Assembly: GCA_024138015.1 (NCBI GenBank)
Contig: JAMXBB010000002.1
Coordinates: 6,861,995-6,925,994, forward strand
Length of the DNA stretch: 64,000 nt
DNA from: Lumnitzera littorea
Lineage: Eukaryota > Streptophyta > Magnoliopsida > Myrtales > Combretaceae
Direction of reading: 5' to 3'
Shown: one piece after another, positions 46,971-58,620 of the stretch
How positions within the stretch are numbered: position 1 is the stretch's first letter
Layout of the letters: each line of letters starts with the position of its first letter
Notes under the pieces: model-generated
Database searches by the model: none
What the model saw: only the letters and a program-made list of their open reading frames with translations
What the model was told of the DNA's origin: nothing
Program-made: the position numbers and the translations under genes

Positions 46971-47059
46971 GAGTTGAGATTTAGCCCCTTACCATTGAAC
47001 TTAAAGAAAAGCCTACCTTCGGCCTAGCAATTGAAGGTACAAATGGCGAAAAGCCGTAG

Positions 47060-47800
47060 TACCATGATATTAAAATGTTCCTATAACAAGGCACATATCT
47101 TGAAGAGGCTGAGAAAAAGGATAGAAGGACAATTAGGAGATTGGCTACCTAATTCTGAATAAGCGAGTCTAATTTGTACCAGTGATCTTTTGATGGCACA
47201 CTTTTAAGGTATATAGGCAATAAAGAGGCCGAGATTTTGATAAAAGAAGTACACAAAGGAATATGTGACCCTCATATGAACGGTTATATGTTAGTTAAGA
47301 AAATTATGAGCCTAGGGTATTACTAATCAATAATGGAAAGTGATGCATCAAACACGTTAGACATTGTCATTTATGCCAAGTTTAAACAAATAAGATAAAT
47401 GCCTTGCCTCAAGAATAACACATACTCTCAGTGCCATAGCCTTTTTCAATATGGAGAATAGATATCATCAGCCCAATTACTTTAAAAGCATCTAATAGGC
47501 ATCACTTTATACTAGTTGCCATTGACTACTTCAGCAAGTGGGTTGAGGCCTCATCCTATTCGAGTGTTACTAATGGGGTTATAGTTAAGTTCATCAAGAG
47601 AGATATCTTGGCTCGATATGTAACTCATCCTATTCGAGTGTTACCACTGATAATGACACTAATCTCAATAATAAACTTATGTGAGAGTTATGCCGGTAGT
47701 TTATGATCATTCACAAAAACTCTACACCTTATTAACCCCAAATGAATGGAGTTATTGAAGTAGCCAATAAAAACCTTAAAAGAATAATAAACCAATAAGG
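47060..47800 (+). pseudogene. Gypsy integrase relic
   Basis: Blocks LLRYIGNKEAEILIKEVHKG and ICDPHMNGYMLVKKIMSLGYY (integrase zinc-finger region), then HHFILVAIDYFSKWVEASSY holding the D of the DDE core. PK-MELLK-PIKTLKE is the frameshifted NGVIEAANKNLKR block with the third catalytic residue. The second Asp lies in a damaged stretch near 47,645 (TDNDTN). No long open frame remains. Confidence 0.75.
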
Positions 47801-47944
47801 ATTCTTTGAACATTGTATTTCCATTTAGACTATATGACCGATATTTTACGATTCTTTCCCCTAACAGTCTTTTAAGCCAATTCATAAATCGCTTACCTTC
47901 TACATTATCTTTTAGTGCTTAGTTAGCCCTTAAAGGTACTATCT

Positions 47945-48310
47945 TAACTTAGTTCGTTTCTCATAGCAAGCCCATAGGGTGCTTCTCTTCACTAAGTTAT
48001 CTTACCGAACCTAGAGGGTGCTTTCCCTCACCAATATTCTTTTAGTAAGCCCATAGGGCACTTCTATTCACCAAGTTGTCTTAGTGATCCCACAAAGCGC
48101 TTTCCCTCACCAATATTCTCGTAGTGAGCTTATAGGGCCTCTTCTCTTTACTAAGTTGTCTTAGTGAGCTTATAGGGTACTTTCCTTCACTAATATTCTC
48201 GTAATGAGCCCATAAGGCATTTCTCTTCACCAAGTTCTCTTAGCAAGCCTATAAGGCGCTTTCCTTTACCAATATTCTTCTAGCAAGCCTATAGGGTGCT
48301 TTTTCTAAGT
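47945..48310 (+). repeat. ~40-bp tandem repeats in the 3' UTR of the first Tat-like element
   Basis: About nine diverged copies of a unit of the form AGTGAGCCCATAGGGYGCTT followed by a CCTTCACCAAKWTTSTCTT tail. Copies of CCCATAGG-like start at 47,971, 48,010, 48,050, 48,089 and 48,129, giving a 39-40 bp period. Confidence 0.8.
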
Positions 48311-48900
48311 CTAATTCAGGGTTGATAATCCCCTAAAGACGTTTCCACTTAGGTTAGTGAGCTTAGAAGAGTACAATCAGGTTTTCCAAATCAACTCCAA
48401 CTTAGGGTTGCTAGTCCCCTAGAGACACTCCCATCTAAGTTAGTAAGCTTAGAAGAGCACAACTAGATTTTCTAAATCGATTCTAGCTTGAGGTTACTAA
48501 TCCCCTAGAGATGCTCCTACCTAGGTTAATCAACTTAAAAGAGTACAACTAAGTTTTGTGAATCGTTTCCAACTTAGGGTTGCTAGTTTCCTGGAGACGC
48601 TCTTGCTTAGGTTAGTGAGCTTAGAAAAGCATGACCAAATTTTCCAAATCGATTCTAGCTTAGGATTGCTAGTCTCCTAAAAATGCTCTTACCTAGGTTA
48701 GTAAGCTCATAAGAGCACGACTATGTTTTTCAAATTGATTCTAACTTAGGGTTGCTAGTCTCTTAAAGACACTCCTACCTAGGTTAATAAGCTCAAAAGA
48801 GTACAACCAAGTTTTTTGAATCAATTCTAGCTTAGGTTTGCTAGTTCCCTAAACACGCTCCTACCTAAGTTAATGACCTCAGAAAAGTACTACTAAGTCC
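48311..48900 (+). repeat. ~86-bp tandem repeats in the 3' UTR of the first Tat-like element
   Basis: About seven copies. The anchor GGTTAGTRAGCT-like motif recurs at 48,353, 48,439, 48,525, 48,611, 48,697, 48,783 and 48,869, an exact 86-bp period. Each unit holds TTAGGGTTGCTAGTCCCCT, a GAGACGCTCCTACCTAGG block and AGAGCACRACYAAGTTTT. Confidence 0.88.
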
Positions 48901-49209
48901 TCAACATCTCTTTAAGGTCTCAGCTAACTTAAGGAGTGCTTCGTTTATTCACCCAAGTTAGTCAACTCAAAAGGGCATAAACTTTTTTTCAAACCAATCT
49001 TTTTAGTAAGCTCTTAGGGCACTAGAATTTCTTAATCTCACTCGGCTAACTCTTAGAGCACTTCCTCTCTCTTTCACCCTTAACCAAATCCTTAGTAGAC
49101 TAAACTTGGGATAGCTAGCTAGTTGTAGCACTCCTTAGGACAAATTCCACCCTTGGGGCATAAATAATGTCTATTTTGTCTTTGTGTTAAAGTTTTACTC
49201 AAATTTCAC
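48901..49209 (+). repeat. Transitional repeat units before the 3' LTR
   Basis: Diverged units sharing CTTAAGGAGTGCTTCG and AGTTAGTCAACTC-AAAGGG with the 84-bp array of the second element, and TAAGCTCTTAGGGCAC with the 40-bp array. Followed by a short tail leading into the purine tract. Confidence 0.6.
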
Positions 49210-49210
49210 T

Positions 49211-49225
49211 ATAAAAAAGAGCAGC
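49211..49225 (+). promoter_or_regulatory. Polypurine tract of the first Tat-like element
   Basis: ATAAAAAAGAGCAGC directly precedes the TGTAAACACTCC start of the 3' LTR; ACAAAGAAGAGTAGT occupies the same place in the second element. Confidence 0.6.
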
Positions 49226-51867
49226 TGTAAACACTCCATTCTTGCTCCCTTTTTATTTTTTTTTAGAATTTTTAGGATAGGGTAAAGGGTCCTAATTTAG
49301 GAAAGAAAGAAAAAAAAAAAAGAAATTTAGAAAAAAGTTGAATAAATAGAAAATTTAGAAAAAATACGAAGAAATAGAAAAATTAAAAAAGCGCAATAAA
49401 TAAAAAATATAGGAAATTACAAAAAATAAATAGAAAATTTAAAAATAAATAATAATAATAATAATATGGTTTTTAAGATAGTTTAATAGAGAAGAATTTC
49501 TTTTTTTTTTAATTTAATTTTAGTTTTTAAGGCCTAAAATAATAAATAGGAATTTTTGGGCATAGGCTTAGATGTATACCTAGATTAGGGTAACCTATTC
49601 CATATATGCAATTTAATTGCATATGTGGACAAAGCACAGACCAACGGCCTAATAAAGAAACCACATACACATAGAGTAGACTCACATTCAATCCTTAGGA
49701 TAGGCGTTTAGTTCCTTTTCTTTTTTTTTTCCTTGAATTGGACACATATTAGCCTACTATTGGTCGATACATTCTCTTTCTATCTCTTTCTCCCTATTTC
49801 CTTCATTTTCTCATGCAATATCCGCCAAACTAACCTACTTCAACACCATTTTTTATCTAATTATCTTTGTAATTTCAACAAATTAATAGTGAAATCGCGA
49901 AGTATAATTGGAGTACTGCACAATGAATCTAAAAACACGCTTCAATTCATTCATTAATGGGGTCAAAAAATGATTTTAAAAAAAAAAAAAAAAGCTTAAA
50001 TGCCCCCTTTTGAATATCCATGATTTGTGTTGTCCAATGAATACTGAAGTTTCCATTCGACCTTTATGGTAAAAGCAAACCTCGTAGATTCGATTTTAAC
50101 CAACATTCAACTCCAATTCGCATCCAATTTGGAAATCGAATTGTGGGTCATCCACCCTCATTCAATTTTGGTTGATGGATGATTGATGAGTTGCCATCTT
50201 CAATTCAAGCTCCTAAACTATAAAAGGAGCTCAAATGAACAGTAGAGGGGAGCCAACTCTCATGATAAAAAACTCTCTCACTTACGAACTCATTCACAAT
50301 CTCAGTCTGTCTCTCTCTAACCTATAGTTACAACTTCTCTCTAACTTGAAGTTGCGCTTAAAGCTAATCAAGCAAAGCTAATTAAATGGCCAACATCACG
50401 AAGCCCTAAGCTTTCTAATGTGACCCCTTTCACTTGGCATTGTAACCGCTAGCGCCCTCTATTGCTAAACCCTAACCGCCATGGCTCTACTATCTAGAAC
50501 ACCACCCACCACCACTTTTGACCAAGAATTAACTTTACGGCTGAGCTTGTAACATCTAAAAAACAAGAACCTAATACCCTATTCAACTCTAGTAGCCACC
50601 ACCCACGCTAGTCGCAACCGCCACTCACTATCCAACACCAACCCCAAAACGACCACTATTGGCCATGGCACTTCCCCTCCACCCACTATTTTTGATAAAG
50701 TGTGCATAATAATGAAGTCTCCCTCTTAAAACACCGTAGAAAACCCCCACAACCACCTAGGTAGCCGTTGGTCCTTCCTCTTGTGCATGACCCAAATTTG
50801 ACTCGATCGGATACCTAATATCCGACTTGCATACTGCTCTTGACCTGACGACAACTCGCTCCAACTAACTCCCCTCATTGCAACCTTGGTTTGGCCTTCT
50901 TTTATTTCAGATTTGCTTTATTATTATTAGTATTATTTATTCCATGTACATGTAAATGTAAATAAAAAAAAAAAAGAAGAAGAAAGAAGAGAAGAGTAGG
51001 GAGTTTAGTTCATTTTTATTTTTATTTTTTATTATTTAGTTGTTTCTTTGGTAAAAATGCAAAAAAAAAATGGAAATAAAATGAAATAAGAAAAAGGTAA
51101 AGTAGTAATAAAACCATTTTATAACTTAGAATGTCATTTTTCAAAAATAAAAATAAAATAAAATCAATTTTCTTTTTCAAAATCAAGGCCTTTTAGAATT
51201 TTCAAAAAAAAAAAAAAAAAACAAATTTAGGATCCTTTAGAAATTTTCCTTAAATAAATCAACATGGCTAAAGAGACATAAACTTGGTTGTTTTTCAAAT
51301 TAAAACAAACCAACCTGTTAAGATTTTTCAAAAGAACTACATACGTATGATCCCGAATAGCAAATATATAAGTACTTATAGGGTAATAGTAGAAAATAAA
51401 AGTTTTTTTTTTTTAGTTTTTCCACTATGATTTAGTGTAAAATTTCTCCAATTTAATAGTGTCCAATTTGTTAAATTAATCATAGAGTCTCGTTTTACAA
51501 GATAATTTTTAAATCAGGTGATTTTAGAAATTAAATCTAAAATTAGAAAATTGACGGTAGCCGTAAGGGTTTAAAGAATCTAACCCCTGGACTCGATTTT
51601 CTAGTTTTTAAAACCTTTTATAAATTTAGTTTTATCGAAAAAGACTACCAGGTAAATTATAACCAATCCACTTAACCCAATTGGTTATAATTTAACTCAT
51701 TTTCTCAACTCCAGTTGGATAACTACTCTAAAACATTTTCAAAATACAAAAAACCAGTTTTTTTTTAAACCTTAGTCGAGCGTTAGTATTAAACATGTAG
51801 GATTTAATGTTGATTAATTTAAAGAAAAATAATTTATAAAAAATCAGGAGAAAAACCTAGCTTAACA
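49226..51867 (+). repeat. 3' LTR of the first Tat-like element
   Basis: Begins TGTAAACACTCC and ends GCTTAACA. Colinear with the 5' LTR, including the TATAAAAG box at 50,219-50,226 and the C-rich leader at about 50,400-50,860. Confidence 0.88.
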
Positions 51868-54800
51868 ATCGAACGACATTTGCTTCATAGAGGTATGGTC
51901 TAAAGCTAAAATAGATGGATTCATCATGGTGAATACCTAATATTTCCGTCCAAGTTAGTTCAATAAGAAGCCCCGACCATAGATGGGTACTTACAAAACT
52001 ATGATCAAGTGTATGAAAATCAAGTTGAAAATGACATGTTGGAAGACATAACTCATCATGATATAGATAATGAGGATGGCCTTTTAGACAATAAAGGGTT
52101 AGAAGAAGATAATTTGGATGATTGGAGTGACATATTTGAAGATGCAAAGCACGAGGTGTATCCTTGATGTACAAAGTTCTCTCTTCTCTTGGCTATTATC
52201 CAAATGATGAATCTAAAGGTTAACGATCATCAAAATGTAGAGAGTTTTAATGGCTTGTTGTCATTTGTCAAAAGCCTATGACCTGACAGTAAGAAATTAC
52301 CCACTTCTTATGACAAAGCAAGACACATGTTAAGAAGACTTGGTATGGACACAAACTTAATTAATGCATATCCAAATGATTATGTTTTGTTCAAAAAGGA
52401 GTTTAAGAATTTGAACTATTATCCTTAGTGCAATGCACCAAGGTAGAAAGAAAGGACCAATAGACATAAGAAGAAGGTTATAGAGAAGGTTCTAAGGTAT
52501 TTTCCATTAATACCTTGTTTGCAATGCCTATTCCTATGCCGAAAGATAGCTTTAGATATGACCTGGCATAAGGATGGACACATTTTTGAAGAAAACATTC
52601 TTAGGCGCCCATCTAATTCCTAAGAATGGAAGCACCCAGATAGCAATTTCCCTGAATTTAGAAATGAGGTTCAAAACATATGATTAGGTCTTGCAACCGA
52701 AGGCTTCAATCCATATGGTAGTTTGAGTATGTCATATTGTTTATGGCCAATACTTATATTTCCCTTTAATGCTCTACCGTGGAAATGTATGAAAGAGGCA
52801 TATTTGTTCATATCATTACTAATTCTAGAACCAAGTCCACTTGTTAAAGATATTGATTTTTATCTTCAGCCACTGATTGATGAGTTGATGCAATTATGGA
52901 CATATGGCATTCATACACTTAATGTTGTATCAAGACATTATTTTCACATGCAAGTTGCTTTGTTTTGGACAATTAATGATTTACCAACATTCAATGATCT
53001 TTTAAGAGGGAGTACTAAAGGGTATAATGCATGTCTTATTTGTAATGTCGATGTGACTAATGGATTTAACCAGAGTAAAATTCACTACATGGGGCATAGG
53101 CGATTCTTACCCATGATGCAATCCATATGGCATAATACCAAAGAGTTTAATGGGGGAATAGAGATGACACCAACACCTCGCATATTATCAAGTGATGAAA
53201 TTTTGATGCAATTGTCTAGATATGAAGATGTGGTTCTTAGTAATCCACCTAGTATTATAAAGAGGAGGCGGAATGAGGATGGAACCAACTGGAGCAAGAA
53301 AAGTATTTTATGGCAATTGCCACATTGGAAGGAGTTGGAAATAAGATATAACCTTTATGTGATGCATATAGAAAAAGAAAAAAAAAGTTTGTGATAGTTT
53401 GGTGGGAACATTGTTGAACATTAAAGGTAAGTCCAAAGATACCAATAAGGCTAGAAAGACATTACAAGGGATATGAGGGAGGTATGTTGTTTAATTAAGG
53501 ATGTGAAACTTCCAGATGGGTATGCTTCCAATATATCAACTTGCTTAGGTCAATTAGAAGCAATGTTAAAAGGTTTGAAGAGCTATGATTGTCATGTGTT
53601 TCTTCAATGTATTTTATCGGTAGTTCTACAAGGCTTTCTTGATAAGCCCATTTATGATATGGTCTATGAAGTATCTCATTTTTTTAAGGAACTATGTGCA
53701 AAGGAGATGTAAGTGGACATCTTGGAGTTTATGGAGCACACCGTACTCATAACATTATGTAAGTTGAAGAAGATTTCCCACCGACATTTTTTAACATCAT
53801 GATTCATTTAATGATTCATTTGGCAAGGGAAACATGGTTATGTGGCTCAATTTAAGATAGGTGGATGTATCCTATGAAGCAGTATTTAAGCATTTTGAAG
53901 GAGCACGTTAAGAACAAGTCTTAGCTAGAGGGTTCTATCATAGAAGCCTACATTGTTAAGGAAAGTGTTCTATTTTTCTCCTTATATTTCAACAATATGG
54001 AATCCATAATAAATAGGCCTCCTAGGTACTAGGATGGTGCTGATGTGCCAATACGATTTTCAATGCAAGTATTTACATAAGAAGTATGGCCTATAAGTGC
54101 AACTACCTATGTTGACATGGATGAGGAAATCAATAAAAAGCATCAGACTGTATTAGACAACTATGAAGAGGTTCGATCATATATAAGGTAATCATTGCCT
54201 GACTTCATTTCATTTAATTTCCTATTATTTTCTTACAAGTCGATTCTAATTGAATACCTTTATTTAGTTAGTTTGAACAAGAATGCTTTTGCTTGGCTTT
54301 GGCGATATTAATCAATTACTGCCAACACATTTTGCTGGGTGGTTTAGAAATAAGATAAGAATATCGTATTTGTAGAAATTTTTATTACACTCGAGGATAA
54401 AACAACTTTAATAACCACTCGACATTGTTTGACTAAATCATGCAACTCAAATCATATGGTGGAGCATAGGTCTCAAGTGAGTTGCAAGCACTTTCTTAGG
54501 GTATTAGCAACTGTATTGCAGTTTATAGTGGCTGTATAGTGAGTAAGGTGAGATTTATCACTACATTTAGGGAGGCTAGCTTAAAAACACAAAATAATGG
54601 GGTCTCTATCGTAGGGGAACACAACGGACATCCAATAATTTCTTATGGGATTTTAACTAATGTTATACAACTAAAGTATTTTAGGAATTGTAGAACGTAC
54701 CTATCCAAGTGCTAGTGGTTTGACACTAATCGTGACAAACCAAAGTGCATAAATGGGGACATAATAAGGGCAAGTAGAACATGGTATGATAACGATCCAT

Positions 54801-55165
54801 ATGGTCTTGCTGACATGTGGAACAAGTATTTTATCTAAGAGACCTAAAGAAACCTAAAGGTAATTGGAAAATTGCTCAAAAGGTAAACCATTGACACTTA
54901 TATGATCAAGCACACTACCAAACAAATGATGAGGTTAAAATGAGATAACGGATCAACCTAAAATTGAGGAAGCATTACATAAGATATAAGCATACCTTGA
55001 TCGATCCCTATAAATAGTATGTACATGGATCTTGGAAGTTTGGCTGGAATTCCAGGATCAAATGAAAATCCTAGTGTAGCAAATGACAAAGAGAACCGTA
55101 CAAATGGAGATGGACGTAGGGCATTAGAGTAATTATATTATGCTTAGTATAGTGTCTTTTATGTT
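51868..55165 (+). pseudogene. CACTA (En/Spm) Tnp2-type transposase relic
   Basis: Starts inside the N-terminal transposase-associated domain (HLLHRGMV...NRWIHHGEY). Then come KVLRYFPLIPCLQCLF, ALDMTWHKDGHI and LGLATEGFNPYGSLSMSYCL. The long open stretch 52,723-53,394 is the Transposase_21 core (WPILIFPFNALPWKCMKEAY, DIDFYLQPLIDELMQLW, ALFWTINDLPTFNDLLRGST). A 1-bp shift in an A run near 53,385 ends it. 53,473-53,712 is the DUF4218 region (GLKSYDCHVFLQCILSVVL); about 54,540-54,850 is the DUF4216 region (ISYGILTNVIQLKYF). The order matches intact Tnp2 proteins, but stops are frequent. Truncated at the left by the gypsy 3' LTR and at the right by the next LTR; no CACTA termini were found. Confidence 0.88.
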
Positions 55166-55456
55166 ACGTTGATGTAGACACTTAATTTTTGCTTTCTCAT
55201 TTTTTTTTTTTAAATGGTCCTAATTCAAAAGTTAAAATAAAATAAAATAATAAATAAATAAAATAAAAAATTTGAAAAATGATAAAAATACAAACAAATG
55301 AAAAAAGAAAAAAATATATGAAGATTTTTTTTTAATTTTTAGAAAGTAAAATATTTTTAGGTCAATCAAATTGATTTTAATTCGATTCAAATAGTTTTAG
55401 AGAGTTGCATAATTTAAGTATAATTTAATTATACTAAATATCAAGATATAGGTTAA

Positions 55457-55520
55457 TAGCCTAATGGCAAAACATATGAACATGGTATTGGGTTAGCTTA
55501 AGGTCATGAGTTTAAATCTC
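55457..55520 (+). repeat. tRNA-like (SINE-type) segment inside the LTR
   Basis: TAGCCTAATGG (55,457-55,467) fits an A box and GAGTTTAAATCTC (55,508-55,520) a B box. The 3' LTR carries the same pair (63,307-63,317 and 63,358-63,370). Looks like an ancient SINE head captured in the LTR, not a tRNA gene. Confidence 0.45.
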
Positions 55521-55572
55521 ACTAGGCATATATGTGTCTTTTTATTTTTCTTTATTTCATTTACAAAAATCG

Positions 55573-55990
55573 TTGAGCATAGGGGATTTAAATATAATCA
55601 AATCTTTTAAATTTAATGCGATAAAGATATAAGATATTCAAATCTATTTGATCTTTTAAGATTGATATGATTTGTTTTCCAAACTTTATATATCCATTAT
55701 GCGGCATAAAAAAACAATTACACACTCCTTTAAATCAATTGAGCATAGGAGATTTAAATTTAATCAAATCTTTTGAATTTAATACGATAAAGATATAAGA
55801 AATTCAAATCTAATTTGATTTTTATCAAATCGAATTTGAATCGATATAGAAGATTCAAACTAATTTGATTTTTATCAAATCGGATATGAATTGATATAAA
55901 ATATTCAAATCTATTTAATCTTTTAAGATTGATATGATTTATTTTCTAAGCTTTATATATCCATCAGCATAAAAGAACAATTACACACTC
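55573..55990 (+). repeat. Internal duplication of the promoter region in the 5' LTR
   Basis: TTGAGCATAGGRGATTTAAA starts at 55,573 and again at about 55,738. Both units end in CTTTATATATCCAT and ACAATTACACACTCC, giving TATA-like boxes at about 55,684 and 55,951. The 3' LTR has a single unit with one box (about 63,485). Confidence 0.7.
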
Positions 55991-56494
55991 CTAGAGGACC
56001 GAAGTCTTCTTTCTCCATCCTCGCATGAACAGCAACCAAGCAACAAGACCAACAACCAAGGCTTTCATAGTACAGTAAGTTCCATCATCAACAGCACCGA
56101 ACCAACCCCTTGTCCTACTGCACTTCACGTAGCAGCCGCAACTCCAATCAGTACGAGTACCGTCTACGGCTGCTGCTGCATGCACGACTTAACTACACAT
56201 TGTGCACACGAGCACGACTAGCATACAATCCACTTCCAATCCCCACGCCACACTGCTGCAGCACTTCAACTGCACTCCAGGCCGCACGACAAGCCCACTT
56301 GCACGTCCCACCCACTGCACTGACCAGATTCACACACACACGGAATCGGCTTCTTACTGCATCGACTAGATTTACAAACACAACAGTAAGCCACCTCCCG
56401 TCACGCCACATTTGCAACAGCATAAAACTCCACACGTATGATCCAAACAGCCCCACTACACAACCGCTCTTCCCCTAGTCAATCACAACCGCAT

Positions 56495-56900
56495 GACAGC
56501 AGAACATTCCAAGCTATGCCTCACTAATAAGCACGTGACCACAGCCCAAGCATAGCAATCCAATACAGCAAACTCTAACACCAAACAACAACGGCACAGC
56601 AAATTCCATTGATGCATGACCAAGTACACTCTCTAGCCCTCGCCTACAGCAAACGCTGAAGTTTGCAACAGAACATGTTGACACGTCACAGATCAACTGT
56701 ACCCCAACTACACTCCCGGTCCACTCCACCATATACATACACAGCTGCACACACGATCAGTTTATGCGCCCATACACTAACCCGACGACCAAGCACTACA
56801 TACTGTGACCACCGACAGCAGAACATGCTAACCCCAACGTCACTGATCCATACAAGCCACGCACATTCACTAGTTACACCATTGACAGCAGAACATGCTA
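56495..56900 (+). repeat. Four dispersed copies of GACAGCAGAACATGCTA in the LTR
   Basis: Variants of the motif start at 56,495, 56,665, 56,814 and 56,884. Copies three and four share GACAGCAGAACATGCTA exactly. Spacing is irregular, so this is not a simple tandem array. Confidence 0.6.
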
Positions 56901-57753
56901 CACACACACGCCATAGTAGCTACTTCACAATTGTACACCCACGCCCACTATTGGTCACTACACAGCCAAAAAGCCAATTTCAGGTTTTTTTATTTTAATT
57001 ATATTATTATTTTATAGTTACTAATTTATGTTGATTGTCTAATATGTAAATAGATATATATATATATTAGCTTAGGTATTTTTTAGCATTAAGTTTTTTA
57101 GATTCCTCACATAGAAAATTAATTTTTTAAAAAAAATAAAAATTAATAAAAGACCCTTTGTTTTTTTTAAAAAAAAAGGACATTTAGAGATGTTTGATAA
57201 AAAAAAAACGCTTGAAAATTAGGGCCCTTTTAGAATTTTATTTGAATAAATTAAATTGATAAAAAATGTAAACTCGGTCAATTTTCAAAATTAAAATAAA
57301 CAAATATACTAAAGTTTTTGAAAAGAACTACGGTCGTTTAATTCTAACTAACGGATATGTAGATAGTTCTTTTTTTATTTTGGTTTTTATTTTTTATAAA
57401 AAAATATTAAGAGTAGGAAAATTTTGATGAATAAGCCTAATTTCGGAAAATAGATAGTGGTACCTATTAAACTTTAATAGATTAGCCCTCGAATTTGAAA
57501 TCCTTTAGTTTTTATTAAATTAAAATAAAAGATTAGTAGCTAAATTATAATCAATCGACGCAATTGATTACAATTTCTTTTTTCTTCCCAACTTCTATCG
57601 AATGGCAATTTCAAAAGTTTTTTTTTAACTAAAAATAAACTAGAATTTCCCTATTTCCCTAGTCGATGATTAATACTAAATAGGTTAAGGTTTAATATTA
57701 ATTGGAAAATAGGAAATTAAATTAAATAGAAAATCGAAAATTCAAGCTCGGTA

Positions 57754-57776
57754 GTTTGGCTACTCTACTAAAGACA
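57754..57776 (+). promoter_or_regulatory. Primer binding site of the second Tat-like element
   Basis: GTTTGGCTACTCTACTAAAG follows the LTR directly; compare TTTGGCGACTCTGCTGGGGAC, the Tat-type site. Several G-to-A and C-to-T changes. Confidence 0.6.
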
Positions 57777-58340
57777 TTGTCAAGAAGGCTAACAACTAAA
57801 ATTTCCCAAAATTAGGATTATTTTTCAAAAAAAAAAAAAAAACTTGAGTCGATTATTTTTTGTTTATTTATTTTACTTTATTTTTTTATATATTAACATG
57901 TTTGTTGCAATTCATCTAAGGGAGTTGTTTTAGGATTTCTTATTTTTTTATTTTATTTTTCTACATCATAAATACATGATAGATATGGTCAGAATCATGC
58001 TGTCTTAGGATTTCAAGAGGAGAGTCATTGTATAAGCTTAAGATGTTGTAGGGCAACCACCTTCTAGAACCGATCAAGCTACTCCACTTAAGTTCAGATG
58101 TGACTACATAACCGTTACCTTGAAATACATGATAGTCGTAGAATTTGAAAACCTTTAGAACCCACCCTTTGGATGCATGAAAACCATTTTAAAAAATTAC
58201 AAGAATCCATAATGCGACAAACCTAAATAGTCTAAGGCAGTTGTGAAGTTATATTGCATTTTCCTTGTATAGTCCCGTTGTAATATTTCCTTGTAATAAT
58301 TCCATGTAAAGTTTAAGATGGACTTTGATTGCAATTTTAA
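57777..58340 (+). other. Leader region of the second Tat-like element
   Basis: Colinear with 39,170-39,740 of the first element (shared blocks around GCTGTCTTAGGA, GGGCAACCACC / GGGGAACCACC, AAGCTACTCCACT). Non-coding. Confidence 0.6.
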
Positions 58341-58620
58341 TGTTTTTTAGATAAGAGTAGCTATATCAAGTTAAGGAGCTTTCGAATAGATTCATGTCCA
58401 CCCACTTCATTAGCCTTAAAAATTACTCTAAACATGGTTCTGACTTTTTAACTCAATTAAGCAAGAATTTATTAGAAACAAGATTGGGCTTATCTTGTCC
58501 CTACAGAATACCCCTATAAATATTACCTTAGGCAGGCCTTAGTACATTTATAGGGGCTCGAATTTGTCACTTTTTGTTTAGGCCCACATCAATTGAGCCT
58601 AACCCTCGCAACGTAAATAA
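58341..58620 (+). pseudogene. ORF1 remnant of the second Tat-like element
   Basis: Matches about 39,800-40,010 of the first element: the ATTACTCTAAACATGGTTCT region, then AAGATTGGGCTTATCTTGTC, GGCCTTAGTACATTTATAGG and a block ending GAGCCTAACCCT. Only the N-terminal third remains before homology stops. Confidence 0.6.

Larger units (their letters stand above)
36530..51867 (+). mobile_element. Tat/Ogre-like Ty3/gypsy retrotransposon, 15.3 kb, decayed
   Basis: LTRs of 2,616 bp (36,530-39,145) and 2,642 bp (49,226-51,867). A degenerate primer site (GGAACTCCATTGGGAACG, compare TGGCGACTCCACTGGGGAC) follows the 5' LTR and a purine-rich tract precedes the 3' LTR. Order: an extra ORF upstream of gag, gag, protease, RT, RNase H, a second RNase H, integrase, tandem repeats. 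The extra ORF1, duplicated RNase H and 3' UTR tandem repeats are known hallmarks of the Tat lineage (Ogre, Retand and relatives). All frames have stops. Flanks GTTGA and ATCGA could be a badly mutated target duplication. The right flank is CACTA coding sequence. Confidence 0.88.
55173..57753 (+). repeat. 5' LTR of the second Tat-like element
   Basis: Begins TGTAGACACTTAATTTTTGC and ends AAGCTCGGTA (expected CA, now TA). The first ~1.3 kb is colinear with 63,022-64,000 after allowing for an internal duplication. The last part (about 57,200-57,750) shares blocks with the LTR of the first element. Contains a C/A-rich segment at about 56,090-56,990 with many meaningless open frames on both strands. 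Confidence 0.85.

Noticed and set aside
47945..48900. Regular repeats with spacing that could suggest a CRISPR array
   Set aside because: Units are contiguous diverged tandem copies with no unique spacers, in a plant retrotransposon 3' UTR.
55430..55525. tRNA gene
   Set aside because: A and B box-like motifs exist, but no acceptor or anticodon stem can be formed, and the sequence is part of both LTRs.
56110..56998. Several open frames of 70-122 codons on both strands
   Set aside because: They lie in the C/A-rich part of an LTR where T-poor sequence removes stop codons. Overlapping frames on both strands and Thr/His/Cys-heavy composition argue against coding.
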